NCBI GenBank assembly: GCA_900316115.1 | Contig: ONBN01000007.1 | Span: 1 to 54,201, forward strand | DNA from: an uncultured Eubacteriales bacterium | GTDB taxonomy: Bacteria; Bacillota; Clostridia; Lachnospirales; Lachnospiraceae | Direction: 5' to 3' | Length of the DNA stretch: 54,201 nt | Shown: piece by piece, positions 1 to 8,023 of the stretch | Position numbering within the stretch: position 1 is the stretch's first letter | Layout: each line of letters opens with the position of its first letter | The notes under the pieces: generated by a model | The model's database searches: none | The model's input: only the letters and a program-made list of their open reading frames with translations | Told to the model about the DNA's origin: nothing | Position numbers and translations under genes: made by a program

Positions 1-2
1 CC

Positions 3-11
3 ATTATACCA
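3..11 (-). promoter_or_regulatory. Extended -10 promoter reading out of the window
   Basis: Read on the minus strand the first bases give TGG-TATAAT, a perfect -10 hexamer with the TGn extension. No clear -35 hexamer is seen 17 bases upstream, as is usual for extended -10 promoters. It would drive a gene to the left of the window. The stretch from 1 to 118 shows no coding frame I can recognise; a 6-bp hairpin (CACACC/GGTGTG) lies near 70-87. Confidence 0.35.
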
Positions 12-118
12 AATGGACCGGACTTATGCCTTTTTTATTGGCTGAAATATAGAGTTATCAAGGTTCAGCACACCTTATTGGTGTGGGAAGTTTGAGTTAG
101 TTATTCAACAATTTGGGG

Positions 119-696
119 TTATTTCAGTTCCTCTTGTTGTTCTAACCATTTTTGCTTTGCTTCTTTTAGTACTTCTACAAGCTTTTCTCTTAATTCGGGA
201 TAACCCTTTATCAGCTTATACATTCTGGTTTCAAGTTCTTCAAAAGCAAGTTCTGTCTTTTTTTGTAGTCAAGTTCAAGCCGCTCCCTTGCAATTTCGGA
301 TCTGTTAAGCTCCACTAATAATCTGCCCGCTTTTTCAACTGGCATTTCATTAAATTCTTCTTCCGCTGTTGCAATTTTTTGCAGTAGACCACTTTTTAAA
401 ATAGCAGTTGTTGCCTTACTTGCATCAAGCTCGCTTTTGTCACCAATGTAATCAACGAAAAATTTTGTTCGTTCCAGGTCATCAGAAATGCGTTGAGCTG
501 CTTGATATATTTTTACTGCATAATTAGAAATAGATGAAAGACTGATTTTCATATTGTGTTCAGTTTCGAGCCAATATTGAATATCAGAATACTTCATATT
601 TTCATTCAACAGCATATCATTCACCTGATCTAATACATCTTTAGGCAGCTGATACATTTTTGAATCAGAACGGGGTTTTCGCACTTTTTCCGTCAT
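119..696 (-). pseudogene. Mu-like phage protein gp27 (DUF3486 family), frameshifted
   Basis: The N-terminal part (PKDVLDQVNDMLL, a DIQYWLETE segment, then SLSSISNYA) matches the DUF3486 family of Mu-like phages: a short helix-turn-helix region followed by a long helical stretch. gp27 lies next to the terminase gene in Mu-type phages and its role is not established. The first frame stops at 211, but the next frame continues with convincing coding sequence (TELAFEELETRMYKLIKGYP, ending WLEQQEEL) to a stop at 119-121. The switch point is a run of seven A residues (positions 258-264); one more A restores a single protein of about 192 residues. Either the gene is broken, the run is misread, or the A7 run causes slippage. 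The start overlaps the stop of the upstream gene (ATGA), which implies translational coupling. Confidence 0.65.
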
Positions 697-1001
697 AAAT
701 CAATCCCCATTTCTGGATTGCCGCCGTTTTCTATGAAACGAATTCCGTTGGCGGTAAGTCTGACAACAGCATCATTATTTAGGGCATTCAGTGAATTTGA
801 TTTATTTGAAAATTTAATCAAATCATTCTGCTCCAAATAATAAAGCTGATCAGAAATATCCGGTGTGTCGATTAAACCACAGGACATCATTTTGTTGGAC
901 AATGTTTTTACTGGTAAAGCAAAATGATAACCTTTTACAAGGCATCTCATAATGTACCCCCTAATAGAAGCATTGTTCTCTACATTAGAAAAACCACCCA
1001 T
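693..1001 (-). CDS. Small Mu-like phage winged-helix protein (VpaChn25_0724-like)
   Basis: A protein of about 102 residues. It has IRGYIMRCLVKGYHF near the start, an SDQLYYLEQNDLIKF helix-turn-helix core, and a VRLTANGIRFIENG wing and end. This layout (short winged helix, 'TxxG' near the C-terminus) resembles the VpaChn25_0724 family found directly upstream of DUF3486 genes in Mu-like phages, and here it is directly upstream of one with an ATGA overlap. I prefer the ATG at 1001 because the AAAGGA ribosome site is well spaced from it; the ATG at 1007 and GTG at 1010 lie too close. The family function is unknown. The identification rests on fold pattern plus gene order, not on strong sequence matches. 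Confidence 0.5.
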   Translation of the reverse strand: MGGFSNVENNASIRGYIMRCLVKGYHFALPVKTLSNKMMSCGLIDTPDISDQLYYLEQNDLIKFSNKSNSLNALNNDAVVRLTANGIRFIENGGNPEMGIDL

Positions 1002-1010
1002 CTCCATCAC

Positions 1011-1175
1011 TCCTTTCTCACGTCAACAAGCTATTTTCAGCTTGCTTGAAATACCTTCGACTAATTTTGGGATAAGTTTAAGATATTTTGAGAAAAAAGC
1101 AACCTCGAAGGGTGGTTTTTCACGGTTTGTAGGGCGTATTTCAAGTTGTTTTCACTTTTTGTAGGGAACTTCACA
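1011..1175 (-). mobile_element. Presumed end of the Mu-like prophage remnant
   Basis: This stretch lies between the phage genes and the truncated glycosidase. It carries two copies of a 19-bp motif, at 1116-1134 and 1148-1166, matching at 16 of 19 positions and spaced exactly 32 bases apart; the shared core is TTTTCAC-n5-TGTAGGG. Repeated transposase-binding sites near a terminus that starts with TG are typical of Mu-type ends. Read inward from 1175 the sequence begins TGTGAAGTTCCC. The host reading frame of the glycosidase ends exactly here, at a TGA within those bases. The element boundary is inferred; the early phage genes (repressor, transposase) that should follow this end are absent. 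Confidence 0.4.
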
Positions 1176-2508
1176 CTTCCCCTGCCAGGTAAAAGCAGCC
1201 GTTTCCTTCATATATGATGAAACCTTTTCCTCTTACCTTGTAGCAGTCATCACCGGTATGGGCAGCATCCATATATTCCCTTGCTCCGCTGAAGTATTCA
1301 TCTCCCAGCCCGTCTGTAAAAACCACCCTGCCGATAAAATCTCCAAAATCATAATATTTTGATCCGCAGCCCTCATATTGGACTACTTCGTAAAGCTGTT
1401 TTGTTCCCTGATATTTCTCAAGAAGAGGCCTGGCATTCTGCAGGATCTGTACCAGATGGCAGTATTCTTTGCTGCCCTCCCGGATATTACCCTGCTCATC
1501 TACCATATGCTCCACTCCAAAGCAATGCACACCGGTAAGTCCGTGTGTCACGATCCCATGGACTGTATTCACTGCACTTAAGGAAGATGAACCCGTCTCC
1601 GGAATATACAGTGGATTATCCTCCCTTGCATAGCCGCTGCATACCTGGTTGTAGGTATCTGCATCTGTAAAATAAATGTCAGGGCAGATCCCGTCCAGTG
1701 CTGGTGTAAATGCCTTCCATAGATCCAGAACTTTTGTGACCCCTCCTCCGGAAGGATAGTCGATGCCCGGAACCCGGTTGTACATTTCCCCAAGCCACAC
1801 ATTTGTATAAACAGGAAGGTCAAAGATCTGTTTTCCTGCCTGTGCCAGCCGGTTAATATATGTGGCAAAAGCATAGGCTGTACAAAATTCTGCCCCATCA
1901 TCTCCAAAGATCTCTTCCCAGCTTCCTGGTCCTTTTCCTGCCCATTCTGCCACTTCCTTTGGCACATTTGCCCTATATACCGCTTCTCCTGCCTGTGAAT
2001 AATCCCTTGGCGCACCCATCTGGCCGACTTCGTTTTCTGCCTGTACTCCGATCACAATGCCCTCCGGATCATTCTCCTTCAGGTATCGGATAAATGCTTC
2101 ATATGCCAGCTTTTCAGCCTGAAAGTTTTCCTCACAATGGGGGGAAAGCGCCATCAGTTTCTGATGGACCACTGTCTCTGACCGTAAGAACCGGTCAGTC
2201 TGCGTTTTTACCCATGTGGGTGCATACTGGGATGTCCCGTTTTTCCAGGCACCGAACCATAAAAGGATGAGATGCTTTCCATGGGCTTTCGCTCCATCAA
2301 GAAGCATCTGCACCTGACTGTAGTCAAAACGCCCTTCCTCCGGCTCCAGGGTGCTCCAGTGAACGGAAGCAGCCAGTGTATCAAGCCCTATTTTTTCGGC
2401 AGCCTGCCAGTTCTTTTCCATGATCTCCCTGGAAAGGGAACTGGAATTTCTCACCTGCGCCCCAATGGTAAAATAAGGCTTTCCCTTTACCCTGAATATC
2501 CTTTTCAT
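1171..2508 (-). CDS. GH35/GH42-like beta-galactosidase family protein (DUF5597 type), 3' truncated
   Basis: A clan GH-A (TIM barrel) glycosidase. Residues near the start (GKPYFTIGAQVRNSSS), the HWSTLEPEEGRFDYSQ strand, the acid/base motif QAENEVG and the nucleophile motif YIPETGSS are all present, so the barrel looks catalytically complete. It likely hydrolyses a beta-linked galactoside or related glycoside in the cytoplasm, since no signal peptide is seen. The ATG at 2508 is preferred: it follows the reductase stop by four bases with a GAAGGA ribosome site. The protein ends at FYLAGEV, about 445 residues, whereas relatives continue roughly 70 residues through the DUF5597 beta domain. The lost end coincides with the presumed phage terminus at 1175. 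Probably still folded, possibly impaired. Confidence 0.75.
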   Translation of the reverse strand: MKRIFRVKGKPYFTIGAQVRNSSSLSREIMEKNWQAAEKIGLDTLAASVHWSTLEPEEGRFDYSQVQMLLDGAKAHGKHLILLWFGAWKNGTSQYAPTWVKTQTDRFLRSETVVHQKLMALSPHCEENFQAEKLAYEAFIRYLKENDPEGIVIGVQAENEVGQMGAPRDYSQAGEAVYRANVPKEVAEWAGKGPGSWEEIFGDDGAEFCTAYAFATYINRLAQAGKQIFDLPVYTNVWLGEMYNRVPGIDYPSGGGVTKVLDLWKAFTPALDGICPDIYFTDADTYNQVCSGYAREDNPLYIPETGSSSLSAVNTVHGIVTHGLTGVHCFGVEHMVDEQGNIREGSKEYCHLVQILQNARPLLEKYQGTKQLYEVVQYEGCGSKYYDFGDFIGRVVFTDGLGDEYFSGAREYMDAAHTGDDCYKVRGKGFIIYEGNGCFYLAGEV

Positions 2509-2512
2509 AGGC

Positions 2513-3519
2513 TTATTTTCCTTCTGTAATCTCGTCAATCCGTTTCAGTTCTTCTTTTGTAAACGGAGCACGTTTGATCACTCCGATATTGTCCAGGATC
2601 TGCTGCGGTCTGGATGCTCCGATAAGAACGCTTGTTACTGCGCCATCCTTCAGGATCCATGCCAGGGCCATCTGTGCCAGTGTTTCTCCACGCTCTTTTG
2701 CCAGTTCGTTTAACTGTCTGCTCATCTGGATCTTCTCTGGTGTCACACGGGATTCATTTAAGAATCTGCCGTCTGTTTTCACACGGCTGTCAGCAGGAAT
2801 CCCGTTCAGATAACGGTCTGTAAGAAGTCCCTGTGCCAGCGGGCTGAATGTGATAATACCTTTGCCCAGTTCAACAGCAGTCTCTTTTAATCCGTTCTTT
2901 TCAATGGTTCTGTCATAAATGGAATAACGGTTCTGATTGATCACAAATGGACAATGAAGATCTTCCAGGATAGCCGTTGCTTTTCTTAAGGTTTCCCCAT
3001 CATAGTTGGATAAGCCTGCATAAAGGGCTTTTCCGCTTTTTACTGCCTGATCCAGTGCGCCCATAGTCTCTTCCAGAGGTGTTTCCGGATCCATTCTGTG
3101 ATGATAGAAAATATCTACATATTCCAGACCCATACGCTTCAGGCTCTGATCCAGGCTGGCAAGAAGGTATTTCCTGCTTCCCCAGTCGCCGTAAGGGCCG
3201 TCCCACATTACGTAACCGGCTTTTGTAGTGATGATCAGCTCATCTCTGTAAGGATACAGATACTCCTTCATGATCCTTCCGAAATTGATTTCTGCTGCTC
3301 CAGGCTCCGGCCCGTAATTGTTGGCAAGGTCAAACTGGGTGATTCCATGATCAAAAGCTGTAAAACACAGCTGGTCATATTTTCGTAGCTTGCTGTATCA
3401 CCGAAATTATGCCACAGTCCCAGAGATACCTCCGGTAATTTCAAACCGCTTTTTCCACAATGGTTATATTTCATCTCTGAATATCTGCCTGCATCTGCCT
3501 TATAAATATTTCCAAACAT
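2513..3519 (-). pseudogene. gpr: Aldo/keto reductase of the L-glyceraldehyde 3-phosphate reductase (GpR/YghZ) type, frameshifted
   Basis: The start MFGNIYKADAGRYSEM and then GKSGLKLPEVSLGLWHNFGD match the YghZ/GpR subfamily, NADPH-dependent reductases of methylglyoxal-like aldehydes and L-glyceraldehyde 3-phosphate. The second part has the catalytic lysine region TTKAGY, then the active-site histidine in DIFYHHRMDPETPLE, and the cofactor-binding end VLIGASRPQQILDNIG. The two parts are in different frames. The missing core (AFDHGITQFDLANNYGPEPG, holding the catalytic Asp and Tyr) is readable in the frame that joins the second part. One extra base in the short A/T run at 3362-3365 would restore a single protein of about 336 residues. 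The ribosome site AGGAGGA precedes the ATG at 3519. Confidence 0.85.
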
Positions 3520-3601
3520 ATTCTGTCTTCCTCCTGTCTGCGTTACTGTTTGTTTTTCTGCTTATTCGCTGCCTGTTTCGGCACTTTTTTTGCTGTCCCG
3601 T

Positions 3602-4249
3602 TTACCGGACACCACGGATATCGTCCTCCAGAAGCCGTATTGCCCCTTCCAGATCTCTGTCTGCAAGCTTGCTGCAGATCGCCATATGGGCAACTCCATC
3701 TGCCGGTGCATCCATCCGGTTATTCGCTTTCCACATACGCTGTGCGTAGATCCTTTTTTCCATGCCCATGCATTCCTTCAAAAAACGCATCAGCACTTTA
3801 TTCCCGGAAAATGATGCCAGCATCAGATGGAACTCCTTATTCTCATCCCATACATCCCAGATACTCCGGTTCTGCTTTGAAGTGGTTTTGCTGATCTGCG
3901 CTTTCAGGTCATACAGCATGGAATCATTAAGCCCTGGCATGGTTTCCCGAAGGGCCTGGGTTTCCAGAAGGATACGCATGCTGATCACTTCCTGTGCGTC
4001 CTTTTCTGTCATGTGGATCACCACATATCCATATCTGGGAACGCTTTTCACGATCCCTTCACTGCACATCTTGATCAGCGCTTCCCGTACCGGAGCCTTG
4101 CTTACCCCGAACATCTCTACCAGCTTGTTTTCTGTAAGCACCTGCTCTTCTTCAGATGGATTCTGAATGATCATTTCCAATATTCTGTCATGGATTTTAT
4201 CTGAAAGATTTTCTTTTTTTGTCTTTGTAAATCCCCATCTTTCTTCCAT
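3602..4249 (-). CDS. GntR family regulator, FCD type
   Basis: Residues 1-75 form the GntR winged helix (LTENKLVEMFGVSKAPVREA, then SVPRYGYVV) and the rest is an all-helical FCD effector domain (ISMRILLETQALRE, EFHLMLASFSGN, MAICSKLADRDLEGAIRLLE). The His and Asp residues expected to hold a metal ion in FCD domains are visible in EFHLML and nearby. Such regulators usually bind sugar acids or other small carboxylates. The gene sits 13 bases downstream of the URO-D-like gene in the same operon, so it is probably autoregulated. The palindromes TCTGC-n4-GCAGA at 5263 and 5579 are candidate operators. Confidence 0.85.
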   Translation of the reverse strand: MEERWGFTKTKKENLSDKIHDRILEMIIQNPSEEEQVLTENKLVEMFGVSKAPVREALIKMCSEGIVKSVPRYGYVVIHMTEKDAQEVISMRILLETQALRETMPGLNDSMLYDLKAQISKTTSKQNRSIWDVWDENKEFHLMLASFSGNKVLMRFLKECMGMEKRIYAQRMWKANNRMDAPADGVAHMAICSKLADRDLEGAIRLLEDDIRGVR

Positions 4250-4262
4250 ATATCTCCCTGCC

Positions 4263-5240
4263 TTATACCATTCTTGCAGCCTCTACTACCCAGCGAAGTC
4301 TTTCCCAGTCGATCTTTGCATCTACGGTACAGTCGCCGCCAAGCATCAGGCCGATCTTTCCATAATTTAAAATCATATCTTTCGTATACTGCTGAAGTTC
4401 TTCTTTTGTTCCTGTATAGATAATGCCCTGCTGTGTGTGTTCATCCCAGTGGGTTTCAAATCCTGCCAGTGCAGTCCTGCCGTTAATAAAGAATCTGCCT
4501 TCCTCCAGGCTCATTCCCTCTACATGTACTGCCCAGTTCACTACCTTTGCCGGGTAATCCTTCCACAGATCCAGCCGGTTTGTGATACCGTCAAAGCCAC
4601 ACATATGGATCATATTGTTATCGGAATAACGGTTTGCATGCTCCAGAACGTACAGATCACTTGGACGGATGATCTTTCTGTATTCTTCCTCTGTGAACCG
4701 GTCAAATTCACCACCCTGTACACAATAGTAAATGCCGTCACAGCCAGCTTCTGTAATAAGAAGCTCTGCCAGAAGTGCATTGGACTGTGCGATCACATCC
4801 AGGGCATGCATTACAGCATTTTTGTCCTGGCGGATGAAATCCATCACATCCTTGTCAGAATAACCGATCTCTTTGGTCCCAAAACGGATGGATGAGAATG
4901 GAGCAAATACATTGTAAAATACACATCTCTCTTTCCCGATGTCTTCTACAATGGCTTTTGCACGCTCTACCTGTCCCCGGATAAACGGGTGGTCTGCAGT
5001 TAATGGCTCAAGCTTCTTCCAGTCCTCCACTGTACGGATTTCCGGTAACGGATATGGGAAATATCCATCACACATGATCTTTACAAAGTCCATGTCTGTT
5101 TCACGATAATACTTCAGATGGGCCTGTATGCAGGCATCACCTTCTGCTTCCTCTCCGCTGAAATGGAACCAGAAGCCAACCGGCACATGATCCACTTCTT
5201 TTTTGTTCATTGCATTCAAAACCCGTGTTCTTTTATCCAT
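4263..5240 (-). CDS. Uroporphyrinogen decarboxylase-fold (URO-D superfamily) protein
   Basis: A full-length 325-residue URO-D-like TIM barrel (KRTRVLNAMNKKEVDHVPVGF at the start, MDFVKIMCDGYFPYP, HMCGFDGITNRLDLW, ending GLMLGGDCTVDA). Members of this superfamily other than haem enzymes often act as cobalamin- or corrinoid-linked methyltransferases, or occur in sugar-acid clusters with unproven roles. The His-x-Cys-Gly at HMCG is typical of the methyltransferase-like branch and could take part in zinc binding. It is the first gene of an operon with a GntR regulator, an aldo/keto reductase and a glycosidase, which favours a carbohydrate-related job over haem synthesis. The start is backed by AAGGAGGAGAG seven bases upstream. 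Confidence 0.75.
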   Translation of the reverse strand: MDKRTRVLNAMNKKEVDHVPVGFWFHFSGEEAEGDACIQAHLKYYRETDMDFVKIMCDGYFPYPLPEIRTVEDWKKLEPLTADHPFIRGQVERAKAIVEDIGKERCVFYNVFAPFSSIRFGTKEIGYSDKDVMDFIRQDKNAVMHALDVIAQSNALLAELLITEAGCDGIYYCVQGGEFDRFTEEEYRKIIRPSDLYVLEHANRYSDNNMIHMCGFDGITNRLDLWKDYPAKVVNWAVHVEGMSLEEGRFFINGRTALAGFETHWDEHTQQGIIYTGTKEELQQYTKDMILNYGKIGLMLGGDCTVDAKIDWERLRWVVEAARMV

Positions 5241-5262
5241 CTCTCTCCTCCTTATGGTAATG

Positions 5263-5276
5263 TCTGCGTAAGCAGA
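5263..5276. promoter_or_regulatory. Palindromic operator, left copy
   Basis: TCTGCGTAAGCAGA is a perfect 5-bp-arm dyad lying 23 bases before the URO-D gene start. Its reverse complement matches the palindrome at 5579-5592 in 13 of 14 bases. Position and symmetry suit a GntR-type repressor site, most simply for the regulator encoded at 3602-4249. Confidence 0.55.
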
Positions 5277-5321
5277 TATATCCGTTTTATTTTTAAGTAT
5301 CTTGGGTTATTATCTATTTAT

Positions 5322-5341
5322 CATACATGTTCTCATGTATG
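5322..5341. promoter_or_regulatory. Perfect inverted repeat in the divergent promoter region
   Basis: CATACATG-TTCT-CATGTATG is an 8-bp perfect inverted repeat about 80 bases upstream of the URO-D operon. It may be a second operator overlapping that operon's promoter. No T run follows, so it is not a terminator. The remainder of the 397-base gap (5241-5637) is AT-rich with no gene I can support. Confidence 0.4.
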
Positions 5342-5499
5342 TTTTATGTTCGTCATTTGCTGCCTGTGCACTAATCACATCACTGATATGACCAGCTGTA
5401 AAGTATTTTCTGAATATTTAGGCAATGGCATTTTTAACAATATTTTGCCACTATTTTTCGTCACTAATTCACAAATTAAAGATATTACATCTTTCCATA

Positions 5500-5528
5500 T
5501 TGACTGTTTCTAACTTTTCCCACATACT
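5500..5528 (+). promoter_or_regulatory. Promoter of the M20 dipeptidase gene
   Basis: TTGACT, a 17-base spacer and CATACT form a plausible sigma-A promoter about 110 bases upstream of the ATG at 5638. The palindrome at 5579 then lies just downstream of the expected transcript start, a position suited to repression. Confidence 0.45.
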
Positions 5529-5578
5529 AAAGCCACATTATCACGAAACCAGGGATCCTGCGTCTGATTCCATATATG

Positions 5579-5592
5579 TCTGCCTACGCAGA
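5579..5592. promoter_or_regulatory. Palindromic operator, right copy
   Basis: TCTGCCTACGCAGA, the partner of the dyad at 5263-5276, lies about 46 bases before the dipeptidase start. Two near-identical sites about 316 bases apart could be bridged by one repressor that controls both divergent units. Confidence 0.55.
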
Positions 5593-5637
5593 TGTACAGA
5601 CGTAAGACCCCCTTAGGTAAAAGATCAAGGAGACATT

Positions 5638-7010
5638 ATGAACTTCGGATATCATATTTTAGATTATAAAAAACTGATCCTTTCAGATCTGGAAAAGTTG
5701 GTAGAAATCCCCTCTGTCTGCCGTGCGCCACTGCCTGGAAAGCCTTTTGGCACTGCCTGTGCAGATGCCCTGGCATTTGTCCTTGATACAGCAGACCGCC
5801 TTGGACTTGAAACTTTAAATGTAGATAACTACGCAGGCCATGCCAGCTATGGGAACACCGGAGAGCCGGTAGACATCCTCACTCATCTGGATGTGGTCTC
5901 TCCTGGCGAAGGCTGGAGCACACCACCTTTTTCCCTGCAGATTCGTCAGGGGCTTTGGTACGGCAGAGGCACTGCTGATAATAAAGGTGCCGCCCTTGCA
6001 GTTCTCTATGGCCTGAAAGCATTAAAAGATCATGACATACAGGGAAACCATGTACTGCGTGCGGTTTTTGGCTGCGGTGAAGAGATTGGGAGCAATGACC
6101 TGGATATTTATTACCAGCACTGCGGCTATCCGCTTATGGGCTTTACCCCGGACTGCGATTACGGGATCTGTAATTCCGAAAAAGGGATCCTTCGTCTGTC
6201 CTTTGAAGCAGAAAATACCCGGAACTGCTGTATCCGTTCTTTTTCTGCAGGTACTGCCATTAATTCCGTTCCGGCAAAAGCACAGGCTGCCCTGCAATGC
6301 TCACCAAAGCTTCTGGAAAAGCTGCAGGCAGCGGCTGATCCTCACATTTTTTCTTTTGATATGCAGGAAGGGCTTCTTACCATTACAGCCAATGGATGTG
6401 CAGCCCACGGAGCCAGTCCCTGGCTTGGCCGCAACAGCATCAGCATGTTGGTCACTCTTCTTGGGAAAACCCTGCCTATTCAGCAGTTGGGACCTCTTTT
6501 TGCTTTCCTGTATGCTTGCATTGGCATGGAATATAACGGCAGCTCTCTTGGAATCCAGTCACCGGAAACGGAAACAGATCCCCTTACCCTGAATCTGGGG
6601 CTTTTATCTGTAAACGAACATACAGGCTGCGCTTCTGTGGACATCCGTTATCCCAGAACCTGCACCAGAGATTTTCTCATAAAAAAATCACTGCAGCTAC
6701 AGCTCTTTACCTTGTAAGGGTAAAAGAACTAAGTCACAGTGATCCTCTTTATGTGCCTGAAGACAGGCCTTTGATCCATACTTTAAAAAATGCCTATTCA
6801 CAGGTAACAGGCAAGCCCTGTAATATTTACTCCACAGGAGGGGCAACCTATGCCCGCCACGCAGATGGCCGTGCCGTTGCTTTTGGCCCTACGTTCCCCG
6901 GTGATCCCTCCAACCATGCACATGGCTGTGATGAATACATTGACCCGGAACGCTTCTTCCTTCATGCACAGATCTGCCTGGAAACCATGTATCAGCTTTT
7001 TATATCATAG
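5638..7010 (+). pseudogene. M20 family dipeptidase (PepV/Sapep type), frameshifted
   Basis: A di-zinc metallopeptidase of the M20 family, cytoplasmic, cleaving dipeptides or acylated amino acids. Motifs: DILTHLDVVSPGEGW with the first metal His-Asp pair, WYGRGTADNKGA with the bridging Asp, GCGEEIGSND with the catalytic and metal Glu residues, and the terminal metal His in FPGDPSNHAHGCDEYID. A lid domain occupies the middle. The frame breaks at the A7 run at 6681-6687; adding one A continues the protein (KKITAATALYLVRVKELSHS) into the second half, which supplies the last histidine. Without that repair the product stops after about 359 residues and lacks the final metal ligand. The 3' end overlaps the convergent GNAT gene by 19 bases. 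Confidence 0.8.
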
Positions 7011-7507
7011 GACATATCATGCCAGGTCTGTCCGCCCCACACGGAGCCGGAAATACCCAGGTCTTTATAGCCCATTTTGCTGTACATCTTTACCTTATCG
7101 TCAAGGCAGGTAAGGTAAAGACGGCTGCGGCCGTTGGCCTTTTCCCTGCGGATATATTCCGTCATAAGCTCTCTGGCCAGACCCTGCCCTCTGTATTCCG
7201 GACGCACACACAAGCTGAGCAGCATAATGTTTTTCCCTTTCGGGTCATTCAGGTCTGCATTAACAAAGAATTCATCCCTGAATGCATTCTCTGCTGTCGC
7301 CAGCCCTGTAAGCGAACCGGCTATTTTTCCAGTTTCCTTATCTTTTGCCACAATAAAAAATTCCGGCGCCTTTTTTGCCCTTTCAGTAGTTGCTTCTCTG
7401 CTGCACGCCTCGTTTGGAGGAAAACAGATCAGTTCAATATCAGCTGCCTCTTCTCCTTCTTCCGGACGAATGCTGCGAAATTCATATCTCCCACGTAAGT
7501 CACTCAT
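6992..7507 (-). CDS. GNAT family N-acetyltransferase
   Basis: A 171-residue single GNAT domain. The acetyl-CoA binding motif A is clear (LSLCVRPEYRGQGLARELM, with the R/Q-x-x-G-x-G/A loop), followed by YLTCLDDKVKMYSKMGYKDLG, the usual beta-bulge end. The substrate is not predictable. It lies downstream of the FtsH and DUF308 genes on the same strand, 62 bases away, and overlaps the end of the dipeptidase gene on the other strand by 19 bases. Confidence 0.8.
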   Translation of the reverse strand: MSDLRGRYEFRSIRPEEGEEAADIELICFPPNEACSREATTERAKKAPEFFIVAKDKETGKIAGSLTGLATAENAFRDEFFVNADLNDPKGKNIMLLSLCVRPEYRGQGLARELMTEYIRREKANGRSRLYLTCLDDKVKMYSKMGYKDLGISGSVWGGQTWHDMSYDIKS

Positions 7508-7569
7508 TTTATGTCTACCTGCTTTCTTTTCATTCAGTCTCTCATTACCAGAGAAGCATTATAACACAA

Positions 7570-8023
7570 TCACCAGCCGCCTCCAATATCTGAAAATGCA
7601 GTTACCAGACAGTCAATGCCCAGAAGCAGCATATACACACCCATAAGCACGCCAATGGAAAATACGGAAAATCCCGGATTTACGATCATCAGCACTGCCA
7701 GTAATGCAATGTGCGATAAACCAGATCGGCACCAGAAGCGCAATAATCCATTTCCCTGCGTCCGGATGTACCAGAAGCATAAATCCTGCCATAACACTTA
7801 AAAGTCCTGCGATCAGGGATATAGAGGGGCCAAAGCCCATATGCCGCTCCATCTTTACATAGAAAACAATATCTCCAATACCTGTTACCACAGCCAGAAG
7901 TCCGTACAGAACCACAAAACCTTCCAGAATGCTTCCGGGACGCACACAGGTAAAGATCCCCAGAAGGATCAAAAGAAGTCCTTCGATAAATTCCAGCCAT
8001 CCAAAACCAGAACGTCTTCTCAT
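7570..8023 (-). pseudogene. DUF308 (HdeD-like) membrane protein, internally damaged
   Basis: The first frame gives several membrane segments (LEFIEGLLLILLGIFTC, GFVVLYGLLAVVTGIGDIVF, ISLIAGLLSVMAGFMLLV, WIIALLVPIWFIAHCIT) in the pattern of the HdeD/DUF308 family, whose members are acid-stress or uncharacterised inner-membrane proteins. It then runs out of frame near 7700-7740. The adjoining frame supplies the expected family end (LMIVNPGFSVFSIGVLMGVY, then a LLLGIDCLVTAFSD helix). Both pieces together reach only about 151 residues while the family is usually 170-200. A short out-of-frame deletion is therefore more likely than a one-base error. The start overlaps the FtsH stop (ATGA). Confidence 0.6.

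Noticed and set aside
952-1164. A plus-strand 70-residue ORF
   Set aside because: It overlaps the phage gene and the presumed phage end and has no ribosome site or protein-like composition.
2513-3519. Two separate aldo/keto reductase genes
   Set aside because: The parts join into one GpR-type protein after one base is restored; neither alone has a full active site.
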